A DNA stretch of 8,056 bases, from positions 206 through 8,261 of the forward strand of contig DIUK01000048.1 of NCBI GenBank assembly GCA_002422995.1. Reading direction: 5' to 3'. This stretch comes from Rhodocyclaceae bacterium UBA6160. GTDB taxonomy: Bacteria > Pseudomonadota > Gammaproteobacteria > Burkholderiales > Rhodocyclaceae. The notes under the pieces are model-generated. The model saw nothing but the letters and a program-made list of their open reading frames with translations, was not told the origin of the DNA and did no database searches. The translations under genes and the position numbers were made by a program. Positions 1 through 5,261 of this stretch are shown here, one piece after another; within the stretch, counting starts at the first letter, position 1; each line of letters begins with the position of its first letter.

Positions 1-69
1 GGAGCAGTCTGGCAGCTCGTCGGGCTCATAACCCGAAGGTCATAGGTTCAAATCCTATCCCCGCAACCA
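1..69 (+). tRNA. Initiator tRNA-fMet (CAU anticodon), 5' end cut off by the window
   Basis: The tRNA that starts translation with formylmethionine. The visible part runs from about tRNA position 9 to the encoded CCA end, so about 8 bases of the 5' acceptor strand lie outside the window. Seen directly: a D stem GAGC/GCTC with the A11-U24 pair typical of bacterial initiators; an anticodon arm GGG-CTCATAA-CCC whose three consecutive G-C pairs mark initiator tRNAs; a T arm ATAGG-TTCAAAT-CCTAT; and a 3' strand CCCCGCA followed by A and CCA. The A at position 72 fits the unpaired C1-A72 of initiators, although C1 itself is not visible. A plus-strand terminator follows at once. It is convergent with the catabolic genes and probably functionally unrelated to them. 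Confidence 0.96.
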
Positions 70-79
70 AACAATTATT

Positions 80-123
80 AAAAGCCAGAAGCTACTAAGT
101 TTTAAGTAGTTTTTGGCTTTTTT
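80..123 (+). terminator. Rho-independent terminator of the tRNA-fMet transcript
   Basis: A 17-bp hairpin (80-96 pairing with 105-121, loop 97-104) whose 3' arm runs into six T residues (118-123). Two of the pairs are G-U. These pair only in plus-strand RNA and would be C-A mismatches in minus-strand RNA, so the hairpin is built for the rightward tRNA transcript. It begins 10 nt after the CCA end. Confidence 0.9.
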
Positions 124-126
124 ATT

Positions 127-157
127 AAAAATCAATAACTTTATCGTTATTGATTTT
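127..157 (-). terminator. Probable intrinsic terminator of the leftward SnoaL-Rieske-FAH operon
   Basis: A perfect 12-bp inverted repeat (128-139 with 146-157, loop 140-145) lies 45 nt beyond the FAH-family stop codon. In minus-strand RNA the 3' arm ends in a run of five U (complement of 127-131). In the plus direction the arm ends in only four T. The stem is AT-rich, which makes it weaker than a classical terminator. Being symmetric, it could also back up the tRNA terminator from the other side. Confidence 0.65.
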
Positions 158-202
158 GAGTGTCCAAACTTTGGCAGGTCTTTGCTAGATCAGTTTGTTG
201 GG

Positions 203-1183
203 TTAAATGATCAATGTGGTCAGCTCGCCAATACCCTCAACGGTAATAGACACCGTATCCCCTTTTTTCAGAAAAATACCGCGCGGCATGCCGACACCAG
301 CGGGTGTGCCGGTGGCTACGACATCGCCAGGGTAAAGCGTGAATCGTTGAGATAAAAAGGCGACAAGCTCTGCGTATTTGAAGATCATATTGCCGGTGTT
401 GGAGTCTTGCATGAGCGTGTCGTTCACCCAGAGTTTCAGGTCCAGATTCAGTGGGTCGGCAATATCTGCACTGGGCACTATCCATGGGCCAATCGGGCAG
501 GCGCCATCAAAGTTTTTTTGGCTTATCCAGTCGTATTCCATGGCGGAGCCTGGGATGGCGTGCGGTCGTTTCATGAAGTCGCGTGCGGATAAATCATTGA
601 TGATGGTGTAGCCGGCGACATACTCCATGGCATGCGCAACGTCGATATCTTTGCATTTTCGCCCTATAACGACAGCAACTTCCAGTTCCCAGTCAAATTG
701 CTTGCTATAGGCAGGGATGGTGACGCTTCCGCCATGACCAACCATGGTATTGCGCGCGGTGCGGATAAATAGCCAAGGTGGCATGCCGATATCATGCGGA
801 TCAGGTTCTGGAGGCAGATTAAATTTTTGGCTCATTTCGGCCAGGTGGTCGGTGTAGTTTGCGCCGGCACAATAAATTCCATTCGGATAAAGCATGGGCG
901 GGAGAAAGGTCACCGCGTCGAGCGGTTGGCCGGACAGTTGGGCTAACTGCGTTTTATCGTTCGCTAATGCGGCAAGAATGGGCTGTGTGTTTGCCCAATC
1001 ATTGAGGACGTCCATCACCGTGGGCCTGGTTGGAAGAATATCAGTCAGGTCATAGACTAGTCCGTGCATGAAAACAGCGCCTACAGGTAAAGAAGACGGT
1101 TTGGTTTTGGCATGCGGATTTTTCGACTGAGTAGCCTGAGTAGCATAAGTGAGCAGCCGAAAAGATGGTGTATTTGAATTCAC
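203..1183 (-). CDS. Fumarylacetoacetate hydrolase (FAH) family protein
   Basis: A 326-aa cytoplasmic enzyme of the FAH superfamily. Members use Mg2+ or Mn2+ to hydrolyse or decarboxylate acylpyruvate-type products of aromatic ring cleavage, or to isomerise them. The C-terminal catalytic domain (about residues 100-326) is clear: NYTDH at 109-113; DWELEVAVVIGR at 164-175, supplying the metal ligands Glu166 and Glu168; GYTIINDLSARD with Asp197 as third ligand; KNFDGACPIGPW at 223-234; and GDVVATGTPAGVG at 286-298. The N-terminal third is the variable lid region. The start is a GTG preceded by AAGGGGA five bases away. It is last in its operon, 38 nt after the Rieske gene, and is followed by a terminator. 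The exact substrate cannot be read from sequence: fumarylpyruvate, a hydroxymuconate derivative or oxaloacetate-type activity are all open. Confidence 0.93.
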   Translation of the reverse strand: MNSNTPSFRLLTYATQATQSKNPHAKTKPSSLPVGAVFMHGLVYDLTDILPTRPTVMDVLNDWANTQPILAALANDKTQLAQLSGQPLDAVTFLPPMLYPNGIYCAGANYTDHLAEMSQKFNLPPEPDPHDIGMPPWLFIRTARNTMVGHGGSVTIPAYSKQFDWELEVAVVIGRKCKDIDVAHAMEYVAGYTIINDLSARDFMKRPHAIPGSAMEYDWISQKNFDGACPIGPWIVPSADIADPLNLDLKLWVNDTLMQDSNTGNMIFKYAELVAFLSQRFTLYPGDVVATGTPAGVGMPRGIFLKKGDTVSITVEGIGELTTLII

Positions 1184-1221
1184 TTGTTCCCCTTGTGTGG
1201 ATTGGTTGGCTCGATGCAGTG

Positions 1222-2460
1222 CTATTTCCTATCGACTTCAAAACCCGCTTCGATGTTTGTTAAGTCACTATCTCGACCGAGCGGTAGCTGCCCTTTTTCA
1301 AAATATTTAACGGCATCAATAATTGTTTTTCGCCCTTTGACCAGAGCGTTATCAACCGGGGCGAGGTACTCTTTTGAGCGGTCAGCGCGACCTTGGCTTT
1401 CAATTACGGCAAGGTCTTCTGCAAAAATATTGATGAGCATGGTTTTTTTGTTGCCAAAACCGGCAAAACTTTCACCACGATCAACAGCGGCTCTATCTTG
1501 ACCCCAGCGATTTTCTGCGGTGCGCTCACCCAGTTCTTCGAGAAAATTATCAAGATTGGGAATGCTGGCCAGATTTTGTAATGCGAAGCCATCAGGTTGT
1601 AATGGATGATGCCGGTTATAAAAAATTATCCACAACATTGCATGATCATCATCAATGGGGACGCTGATTTGCAAACCTTTATCCGCTGTCAAGCCGGGGG
1701 CGATGGCATGATGTTGAATAAACGGCAAAATAAATTCAAAATGTGTTTTCTTGGCTGCATCAATGTTTTGATAAGAAAAACCATAGTCAGTCGATTGCGC
1801 ATGCATCTCAGGGTAATCAAACTCAACGCCACTATCCGTGCGTCGCCCTGCATTTGAAAAATAGGCTTTACCCCGACTTGAGTTGCGATTGGTTTCGTTG
1901 TGCAAAATCTGTGCGTGAAACACATCCCATAAGGTTTCTAGTGGATGGAGCCAGTTGCAGTTAACGATGGCAGTTGCGGTGATGACATGGCTATCTGGCA
2001 AGTCAGTAAATGCCAGCGCACGAAATTTTGGCGGCGAGGAGTTGTTTGTGCGTTCACCCAACCAAGCCCAAATAATGCCCTGACCTTCATGGACGGGATG
2101 TGCGCCGGTTTTAATGTCATGCAATATGGCGTCGGCTGGGTGTGTTGGCGCATCAACTAATTGGCCTGCAGGGTTCATTTTCCAGCCGTGATAGACGCAA
2201 CGCAAACCATTTTCTTCGTTGCGTGCCATCGCGAGTGATGCGCCACGATGCGGGCACGCCTCATTCATCACGCCAACCTCGCCGTTGGGTGATCGGAAGA
2301 TAACGTATTGATCGCTCATCACCGTAACGCGTAGTGGCGCAGCACCCGGTTTTACTTGTGATGAGCGCAAGACGGGGATCCAGTATTGACGCATAAAACG
2401 CCCCAAGGGGGTATCGCGTCCTGTTTCGGTAATTAACTGATTATTCTCGCGGCTTAACAC
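1222..2460 (-). CDS. Phthalate-dioxygenase-type Rieske non-haem iron oxygenase, catalytic subunit
   Basis: A 412-aa oxygenase of the phthalate 4,5-dioxygenase / O-demethylase branch, which typically acts as an alpha-only multimer that hydroxylates or demethylates aromatic acids using electrons from a separate reductase. The opening MLSRENNQLITETGRDTPLG and the length are typical. The Rieske [2Fe-2S] site is CPHRG (Cys69, His71) with CVYHGW (Cys88, His91). The mononuclear iron site is DVFHAQILH (bridging Asp179, ligands His182 and His187), with Asp349 in AEDLAVIESQG as the likely carboxylate ligand. The C-terminal signature DRSKEYL...VD...GRK is also typical. The segment before the iron site reads NWLHPLET, where relatives usually have NWLQ..EG. 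The start is GTG with AAGGA seven bases upstream. It lies 13 nt after the SnoaL-like gene. No ferredoxin or reductase is nearby, so electrons must come from elsewhere. Confidence 0.94.
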   Translation of the reverse strand: MLSRENNQLITETGRDTPLGRFMRQYWIPVLRSSQVKPGAAPLRVTVMSDQYVIFRSPNGEVGVMNEACPHRGASLAMARNEENGLRCVYHGWKMNPAGQLVDAPTHPADAILHDIKTGAHPVHEGQGIIWAWLGERTNNSSPPKFRALAFTDLPDSHVITATAIVNCNWLHPLETLWDVFHAQILHNETNRNSSRGKAYFSNAGRRTDSGVEFDYPEMHAQSTDYGFSYQNIDAAKKTHFEFILPFIQHHAIAPGLTADKGLQISVPIDDDHAMLWIIFYNRHHPLQPDGFALQNLASIPNLDNFLEELGERTAENRWGQDRAAVDRGESFAGFGNKKTMLINIFAEDLAVIESQGRADRSKEYLAPVDNALVKGRKTIIDAVKYFEKGQLPLGRDSDLTNIEAGFEVDRK

Positions 2461-2473
2461 GGTTTATTCCTTT

Positions 2474-3019
2474 TCAAGTGGCGCTGAGTGCGTGGTAGAG
2501 ATAATCGTCCATGCTGTGTTTTTGTGCGACAAAACCGGTAGGTAGATCGAGTGTTGAGGTCATTTGTTCTTCTTGCATATCGCCCAGTAACAAAACTCTG
2601 TGGGCTACGCGCCATTTACCGTTGCGCTCTTCGAATCGATCGATATAGCGCGCAGTAGCAAATTTTCGCAGACCGTGATTGCCGTCTAAAACGCCAGGCG
2701 ATCGGGCGCTGAAACGTTGAAATACGAGAAAGTAAGACTCTGCGATAGCGACTTGGCGAGACTGAAAATCAATGAGCAAGTTGGACATAAAGTGCATGGA
2801 GTGTTCCTGATGCACATGCGCTTTGGCAACACGTTCGATAAATTCCGCAGCTGGGCCGCTGAAAAAACCATGCTCATCATGTGCGTCCTCATGATAGGTG
2901 GAGAGCGCTAGTGGCCAGTCTTGGCGGTCAATACCGCGGATAAATCGGTTCAAAGTTTCTTCAATCGCTCGGTAAGCAAGTAGTTCATCGACTTCAGTTG
3001 CAAAAAAATTGCTCGCCAT
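2474..3019 (-). CDS. SnoaL/NTF2-like protein (dehydratase-like or oxygenase small-subunit-like)
   Basis: A 181-aa protein with the cone-shaped NTF2/SnoaL fold, recognised from the helical start (AYRAIEETLNRFIRGIDRQDW), YHEDA at 42-46, HSMHFMSNLLIDF at 73-85 and RYIDRFEERNGKWRVAHRVL at 124-143. The fold is shared by beta subunits of ring-hydroxylating dioxygenases and by small lyases such as LinA and scytalone dehydratase. Asp31 (GIDRQDW) and His76 (MHFMSN) lie where LinA has its catalytic Asp25-His73 pair, which suggests an active enzyme, but this alignment was made by eye. The ATG at 3019 has AAGGGGG upstream. An in-frame ATG at 3058 has no ribosome site and falls next to the predicted promoter, so it was not used. 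It is first in the leftward operon, 13 nt before the phthalate-type Rieske gene. Confidence 0.85.
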   Translation of the reverse strand: MASNFFATEVDELLAYRAIEETLNRFIRGIDRQDWPLALSTYHEDAHDEHGFFSGPAAEFIERVAKAHVHQEHSMHFMSNLLIDFQSRQVAIAESYFLVFQRFSARSPGVLDGNHGLRKFATARYIDRFEERNGKWRVAHRVLLLGDMQEEQMTSTLDLPTGFVAQKHSMDDYLYHALSAT

Positions 3020-3060
3020 TGGCGTCCCCCTTGAAGTAATTTTTTGTGTTTTTAGCAAAA

Positions 3061-3090
3061 AATATAACGTACTTTTAGGTCATTTGATAA
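3061..3090 (-). promoter_or_regulatory. Candidate sigma70-type promoter for the SnoaL-Rieske-FAH operon
   Basis: Read on the minus strand: -35 TTATCA (3085-3090), an 18-nt spacer, and -10 TATATT (3061-3066). These match four and five of six consensus bases. Transcription would begin near 3054, giving a leader of about 35 nt to the ATG at 3019. This is the best-looking promoter in the 237-bp divergent spacer, found by eye. Confidence 0.45.
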
Positions 3091-3096
3091 AGCAAC

Positions 3097-3127
3097 CCAT
3101 TGGCTGCGCAACTAATGCGTTCAATGG
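3097..3127. promoter_or_regulatory. Nested dyad, candidate operator or activator site
   Basis: Outer arms CCATTG (3097-3102) and CAATGG (3122-3127) enclose inner arms CGCA (3107-3110) and TGCG (3116-3119) around ACTAA. The centre is about 58 bp upstream of the predicted minus-strand start site, just beyond the -35 box. That is the usual place for an activator such as a LysR- or IclR-type regulator. No regulator gene is visible in the window. Confidence 0.35.
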
Positions 3128-3140
3128 CAGGGCTTCGGTA

Positions 3141-3246
3141 CTTGATTCATGTTCGTTACCAGAAAAATAAACGATATGACTTTTTCAGATGGAATGTTTA
3201 CACTGCACCAAGGGCTGCTAATAGTGGATAAAAATAGTGAATCAAG
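3141..3246. repeat. Pair of 9-bp inverted repeats (CTTGATTCA / TGAATCAAG) in the divergent spacer
   Basis: CTTGATTCA at 3141-3149 and its reverse complement at 3238-3246 are 88 nt apart. With a one-base gap the match extends: GGTACTTGATTCA against GGTCTTGATTCA. The two copies flank the candidate plus-strand promoter and lie upstream of the minus-strand one. They may be paired binding sites for a regulator. A chance match is possible. Confidence 0.3.
3197..3225 (+). promoter_or_regulatory. Weak candidate promoter for the 65-aa plus-strand gene
   Basis: TTTACA (3197-3202), a 17-nt spacer, and AATAGT (3220-3225). The -35 is good (five of six), the -10 is poor (four of six). It would give a short leader before the ATG at 3257. 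It is reported because it is the only plausible rightward promoter near that gene. Confidence 0.25.
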
Positions 3247-3256
3247 ACCATAAACA

Positions 3257-3454
3257 ATGAACTACGAAGAATTTTTAGATGAAGTGACGACGTTGATCAC
3301 TGAAAAATATGACATAGAAGATGCCGCAGCTATTCAAATGGTGATGCGTGCTCAGGCGGATAATTTTTTTTCTGCTCACGATGACGATCCAATGCTTTGT
3401 ACGTTAGATAGGGCGCACAAAGATGCAAAAACCGTTTTCGGGAAATACAAGTAA
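3257..3454 (+). CDS. Small acidic hypothetical protein, 65 aa
   Basis: I do not recognise this protein. It is 65 residues long, soluble and rich in Asp and Glu, with no signal peptide, membrane segment or cysteine motif (one Cys, in MLCTLD). The predicted layout is an N-terminal amphipathic helix (MNYEEFLDEVTTLITEKYDI), a second helix (AAIQMVMRAQADNFF), an acidic turn (HDDD) and a Lys-rich C-terminal helix. An in-frame TAA lies one codon before the ATG, so this is the first possible start in the frame. The ribosome site is weak (AAGA about nine bases upstream). Coding character is supported by the balanced residue mix and by lying between genes rather than over one. It is divergent from the SnoaL operon and converges on the monooxygenase, with a 16-nt gap. 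A regulatory or accessory role is possible but unsupported. Confidence 0.6.
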   Translation: MNYEEFLDEVTTLITEKYDIEDAAAIQMVMRAQADNFFSAHDDDPMLCTLDRAHKDAKTVFGKYK

Positions 3455-3470
3455 CTGGTGACAGGTCTGC

Positions 3471-5129
3471 TTAGGCGCTCGCCGTCGTAGTGCGGCTGAG
3501 CGCATAGCCGTTGTAGCCATTGCTTTCAACATCAGCGCAAATCTTGCGGTAGGAAGGTGCGCCACCGAGATAAATCATGCAGACACGGGGTTTGCCAGGA
3601 ATGTTTGCGCCGGTGTACCAGGATTCGGTTCCGGGTAGCAGTGTTTGCTGTGCAATCGAATCAACCAGTGCACCCCATTGGGTTTCTGCCTCTAAAGTTG
3701 GCTCAATCACATCCAGATCGTGATCGCGCAGGTATTGAATGGCGTCTGTTGCGAATTCAACGTGGTCTTCGATAGCCAACGGCATGTTGTAAAGCACGCC
3801 GGGGCTTTGCGGGCCGGTGATAAAAAACAGATTCGGGAAGCCATGTGTGGTGATGCCTAGATAAGTGTGTGGGCCGTCCGCCCATTTTTCGTTCAGCGTG
3901 AGCCCGTTGCGACCGACAATGCCCATGCTGAGTAGTGGGCCGGTCATGGCATCAAACCCGATGGCCAGCACAATCGCATCGAGTTCGTACTCATCAGTTG
4001 TGGTGCGGATGCCATGTCCGGTAATCAGCTCAATCGGCGTTGCCTTGATGTCGACCAGGGTGACGTTATCCCGGTTGTAAGTCTCATAATATTTCGTTTC
4101 CAGTGGCGGGCGTTTGGTGCCATAAGGGTAGCCCTTGGGGGTTAGCATTTCGGCCACCTTGGGGTCTTTGACTCGCTCGCGTATTTTGGCGCGGACATAT
4201 TCGGCGGCGGTGTCGTTGGATTCCTTGTTGAACAGCAAATCCTGAAAGCTGTCGAAAATCATGCGAAAGCCGCCATCCCAATAGCAATCGTCATACACGC
4301 GCCGCCGTTCTTCCGCTGAGGCTGCGATAGCGGAGGGCAGGGCTTTATCGTAGGGCATGCCGCCAAAAGAGTTGCGTGATTTGGTGCGAATTTCTTTGTA
4401 GTGGGTTTTGACTTGTTTTTCGACTTCAGGATCCATCGGCATATTACCGATAGGCGTGGCAAAGTTGGGTGTGCGTTGGAACACGGTAAGGTGGGCTGCT
4501 TCTTTGGCAATTTCGGTGATAGCCTGGATACCACTGGCTCCTGCGCCAATAATGCCGACACGCTTGCCGGTAAAATCAACGCCTTTATGCGGCCAGCTAC
4601 CCGTGGCATACATTTCACCTTTGAAATTTTCAAAACCTTTGAAGTCCGGTTTTTTTGCAACGGAAAGATTGCCGGTGCCCGCGATCAGGAATTTCGCCCG
4701 TGCGATGATGCCGTCCTTGGTGCTGATTTCCCACAACTGGTTTTTCTCGTCCCAAACGAGCGAAGTAATCCGCGTGTTGAATTGAATGTCTTTGCGTAAG
4801 TCAAAGCGGTCAGCGACATGGTTGAGGTAGCGCAGGATTTCTGGCTGGGCGGCGAAACGCTCGCTCCATGACCATTCCTGCTGCAGCGCTTCAGAAAAGG
4901 AATACGAGTAGTGGATGCTTTCGATATCGCATCGAGCACCTGGGTAGCGGTTCCAGTACCACGTGCCGCCGACATCGCCAGCGATATCAAAAACGCGGGC
5001 CGAGACGCCCATTTGATCGCGCAGACGGTGCAGCGCATACAGCCCGGAAAATCCCGCGCCGATGACAACGGTATTAAATGCTTCTGCCTGCACTGAGCTG
5101 GTAGGCGGGATGTTTGTTTTTGCATTCAA
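3471..5129 (-). CDS. Type I Baeyer-Villiger monooxygenase, phenylacetone/cyclopentanone monooxygenase-like, with altered fingerprint
   Basis: A 552-aa FAD- and NADPH-dependent enzyme expected to convert ketones to esters or lactones. It matches phenylacetone monooxygenase along its length. FAD Rossmann motif GAGFSG at 24-29; second family motif GGTWYWNRYPGARCD at 54-68 with the active-site Asp68; NADPH Rossmann motif GAGASG at 195-200; FQRTP with Arg219; GTKR with Lys339 and the catalytic Arg340; and the conserved C-terminal SWYTGANIPGKPR. The fingerprint FxGxxxHxxxWP reads FKGEMYATGSWP at 169-180, so its histidine is Ala175. The start is TTG with GAGGAG eight bases upstream. An in-frame TGA precedes it and the first in-frame ATG (codon 40) falls inside the fold. 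It follows the SDR gene after a 132-nt spacer. No esterase for its product is in the window. Confidence 0.93.
   Translation of the reverse strand: MNAKTNIPPTSSVQAEAFNTVVIGAGFSGLYALHRLRDQMGVSARVFDIAGDVGGTWYWNRYPGARCDIESIHYSYSFSEALQQEWSWSERFAAQPEILRYLNHVADRFDLRKDIQFNTRITSLVWDEKNQLWEISTKDGIIARAKFLIAGTGNLSVAKKPDFKGFENFKGEMYATGSWPHKGVDFTGKRVGIIGAGASGIQAITEIAKEAAHLTVFQRTPNFATPIGNMPMDPEVEKQVKTHYKEIRTKSRNSFGGMPYDKALPSAIAASAEERRRVYDDCYWDGGFRMIFDSFQDLLFNKESNDTAAEYVRAKIRERVKDPKVAEMLTPKGYPYGTKRPPLETKYYETYNRDNVTLVDIKATPIELITGHGIRTTTDEYELDAIVLAIGFDAMTGPLLSMGIVGRNGLTLNEKWADGPHTYLGITTHGFPNLFFITGPQSPGVLYNMPLAIEDHVEFATDAIQYLRDHDLDVIEPTLEAETQWGALVDSIAQQTLLPGTESWYTGANIPGKPRVCMIYLGGAPSYRKICADVESNGYNGYALSRTTTASA
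3475..3503. other. GC-rich hairpin at the monooxygenase 3' end
   Basis: GCGCTCGCCG (3475-3484) pairs with CGGC-T-GAGCGC (3493-3503), giving ten pairs with one bulged base and an 8-nt loop. It covers the last codons of the monooxygenase and lies 20 nt past the stop of the convergent 65-aa gene. Neither strand has a U-run after it, so it is not a canonical terminator. It could still slow polymerase or protect 3' ends. Confidence 0.3.
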
Positions 5130-5135
5130 GGTAAA

Positions 5136-5143
5136 CTCTCCTC
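5136..5143 (-). promoter_or_regulatory. Shine-Dalgarno site that fixes the TTG start of the monooxygenase
   Basis: GAGGAGAG on the minus strand, with its AGGAG core ending eight bases before the TTG at 5129. It overlaps the TGA (5142-5144) of the preceding 24-codon ORF, an arrangement typical of coupled translation. An out-of-frame ATG at 5125 is 12 bases from the core and opens a non-homologous frame. Confidence 0.7.
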
Positions 5144-5216
5144 ATAAAGCGCGAGTAGCCGTTGCGATGGCCTTACCTTTTTCCGCCGTCTTGCCAGCGC
5201 CGACTTTTCTTTTCAT
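5142..5216 (-). CDS. Possible 24-codon basic leader ORF upstream of the monooxygenase
   Basis: A short ORF from ATG 5216 to TGA 5142, encoding a Lys/Arg/Ala-rich peptide that begins MKRKVGAGKTAEKGKA. I do not recognise it. Its stop overlaps the monooxygenase Shine-Dalgarno and it is in the same frame as the monooxygenase, separated by the TGA and four codons. Its own start lies in the 3' arm of a strong hairpin, with GGGAG about ten bases upstream inside the same hairpin, so initiation may be masked. It could be a coupling leader peptide, a remnant of an N-terminal extension, or chance. Confidence 0.25.
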   Translation of the reverse strand: MKRKVGAGKTAEKGKAIATATRAL

Positions 5217-5254
5217 GGCAATGACGCTCCCTCAAAGGAGACGCCATTGCCATG
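5214..5254. repeat. Perfect 10-bp inverted repeat forming a long hairpin between SDR and monooxygenase genes
   Basis: CATGGCAATG (5214-5223) pairs with CATTGCCATG (5245-5254). The inside continues with two more pairs, one bulged base, CTCC/GGAG (5227-5230 with 5237-5240) and a CTCAAA loop. It starts 7 nt past the SDR stop in the minus direction. The bases after it are A/G-rich on the minus strand, so there is no U-tract for termination. It may be an mRNA-stabilising or processing structure, an operator, or a translation switch over the 24-codon ORF. Confidence 0.6.
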
Positions 5255-5261
5255 CACTGCT

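Noticed and set aside
3020..3058. Earlier ATG (3058) for the SnoaL-like protein
   Set aside because: It has no ribosome site and sits near the predicted transcription start. The ATG at 3019 has AAGGGGG upstream.
4401..4799. Plus-strand open frames of 125-132 codons opposite the monooxygenase
   Set aside because: They lie antisense to a strongly conserved gene, have no family resemblance and look like codon-bias shadows.
4685..5125. A 146-codon minus-strand frame starting at an ATG just after the monooxygenase start
   Set aside because: It lies in another frame of the monooxygenase gene, whose own frame matches a known family end to end, and the spacing from the ribosome site is poor.
5214..5254. 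Intrinsic terminator after the SDR gene
   Set aside because: The hairpin is strong, but the minus-strand bases after it are A/G-rich and the plus-strand bases have no T-tract.
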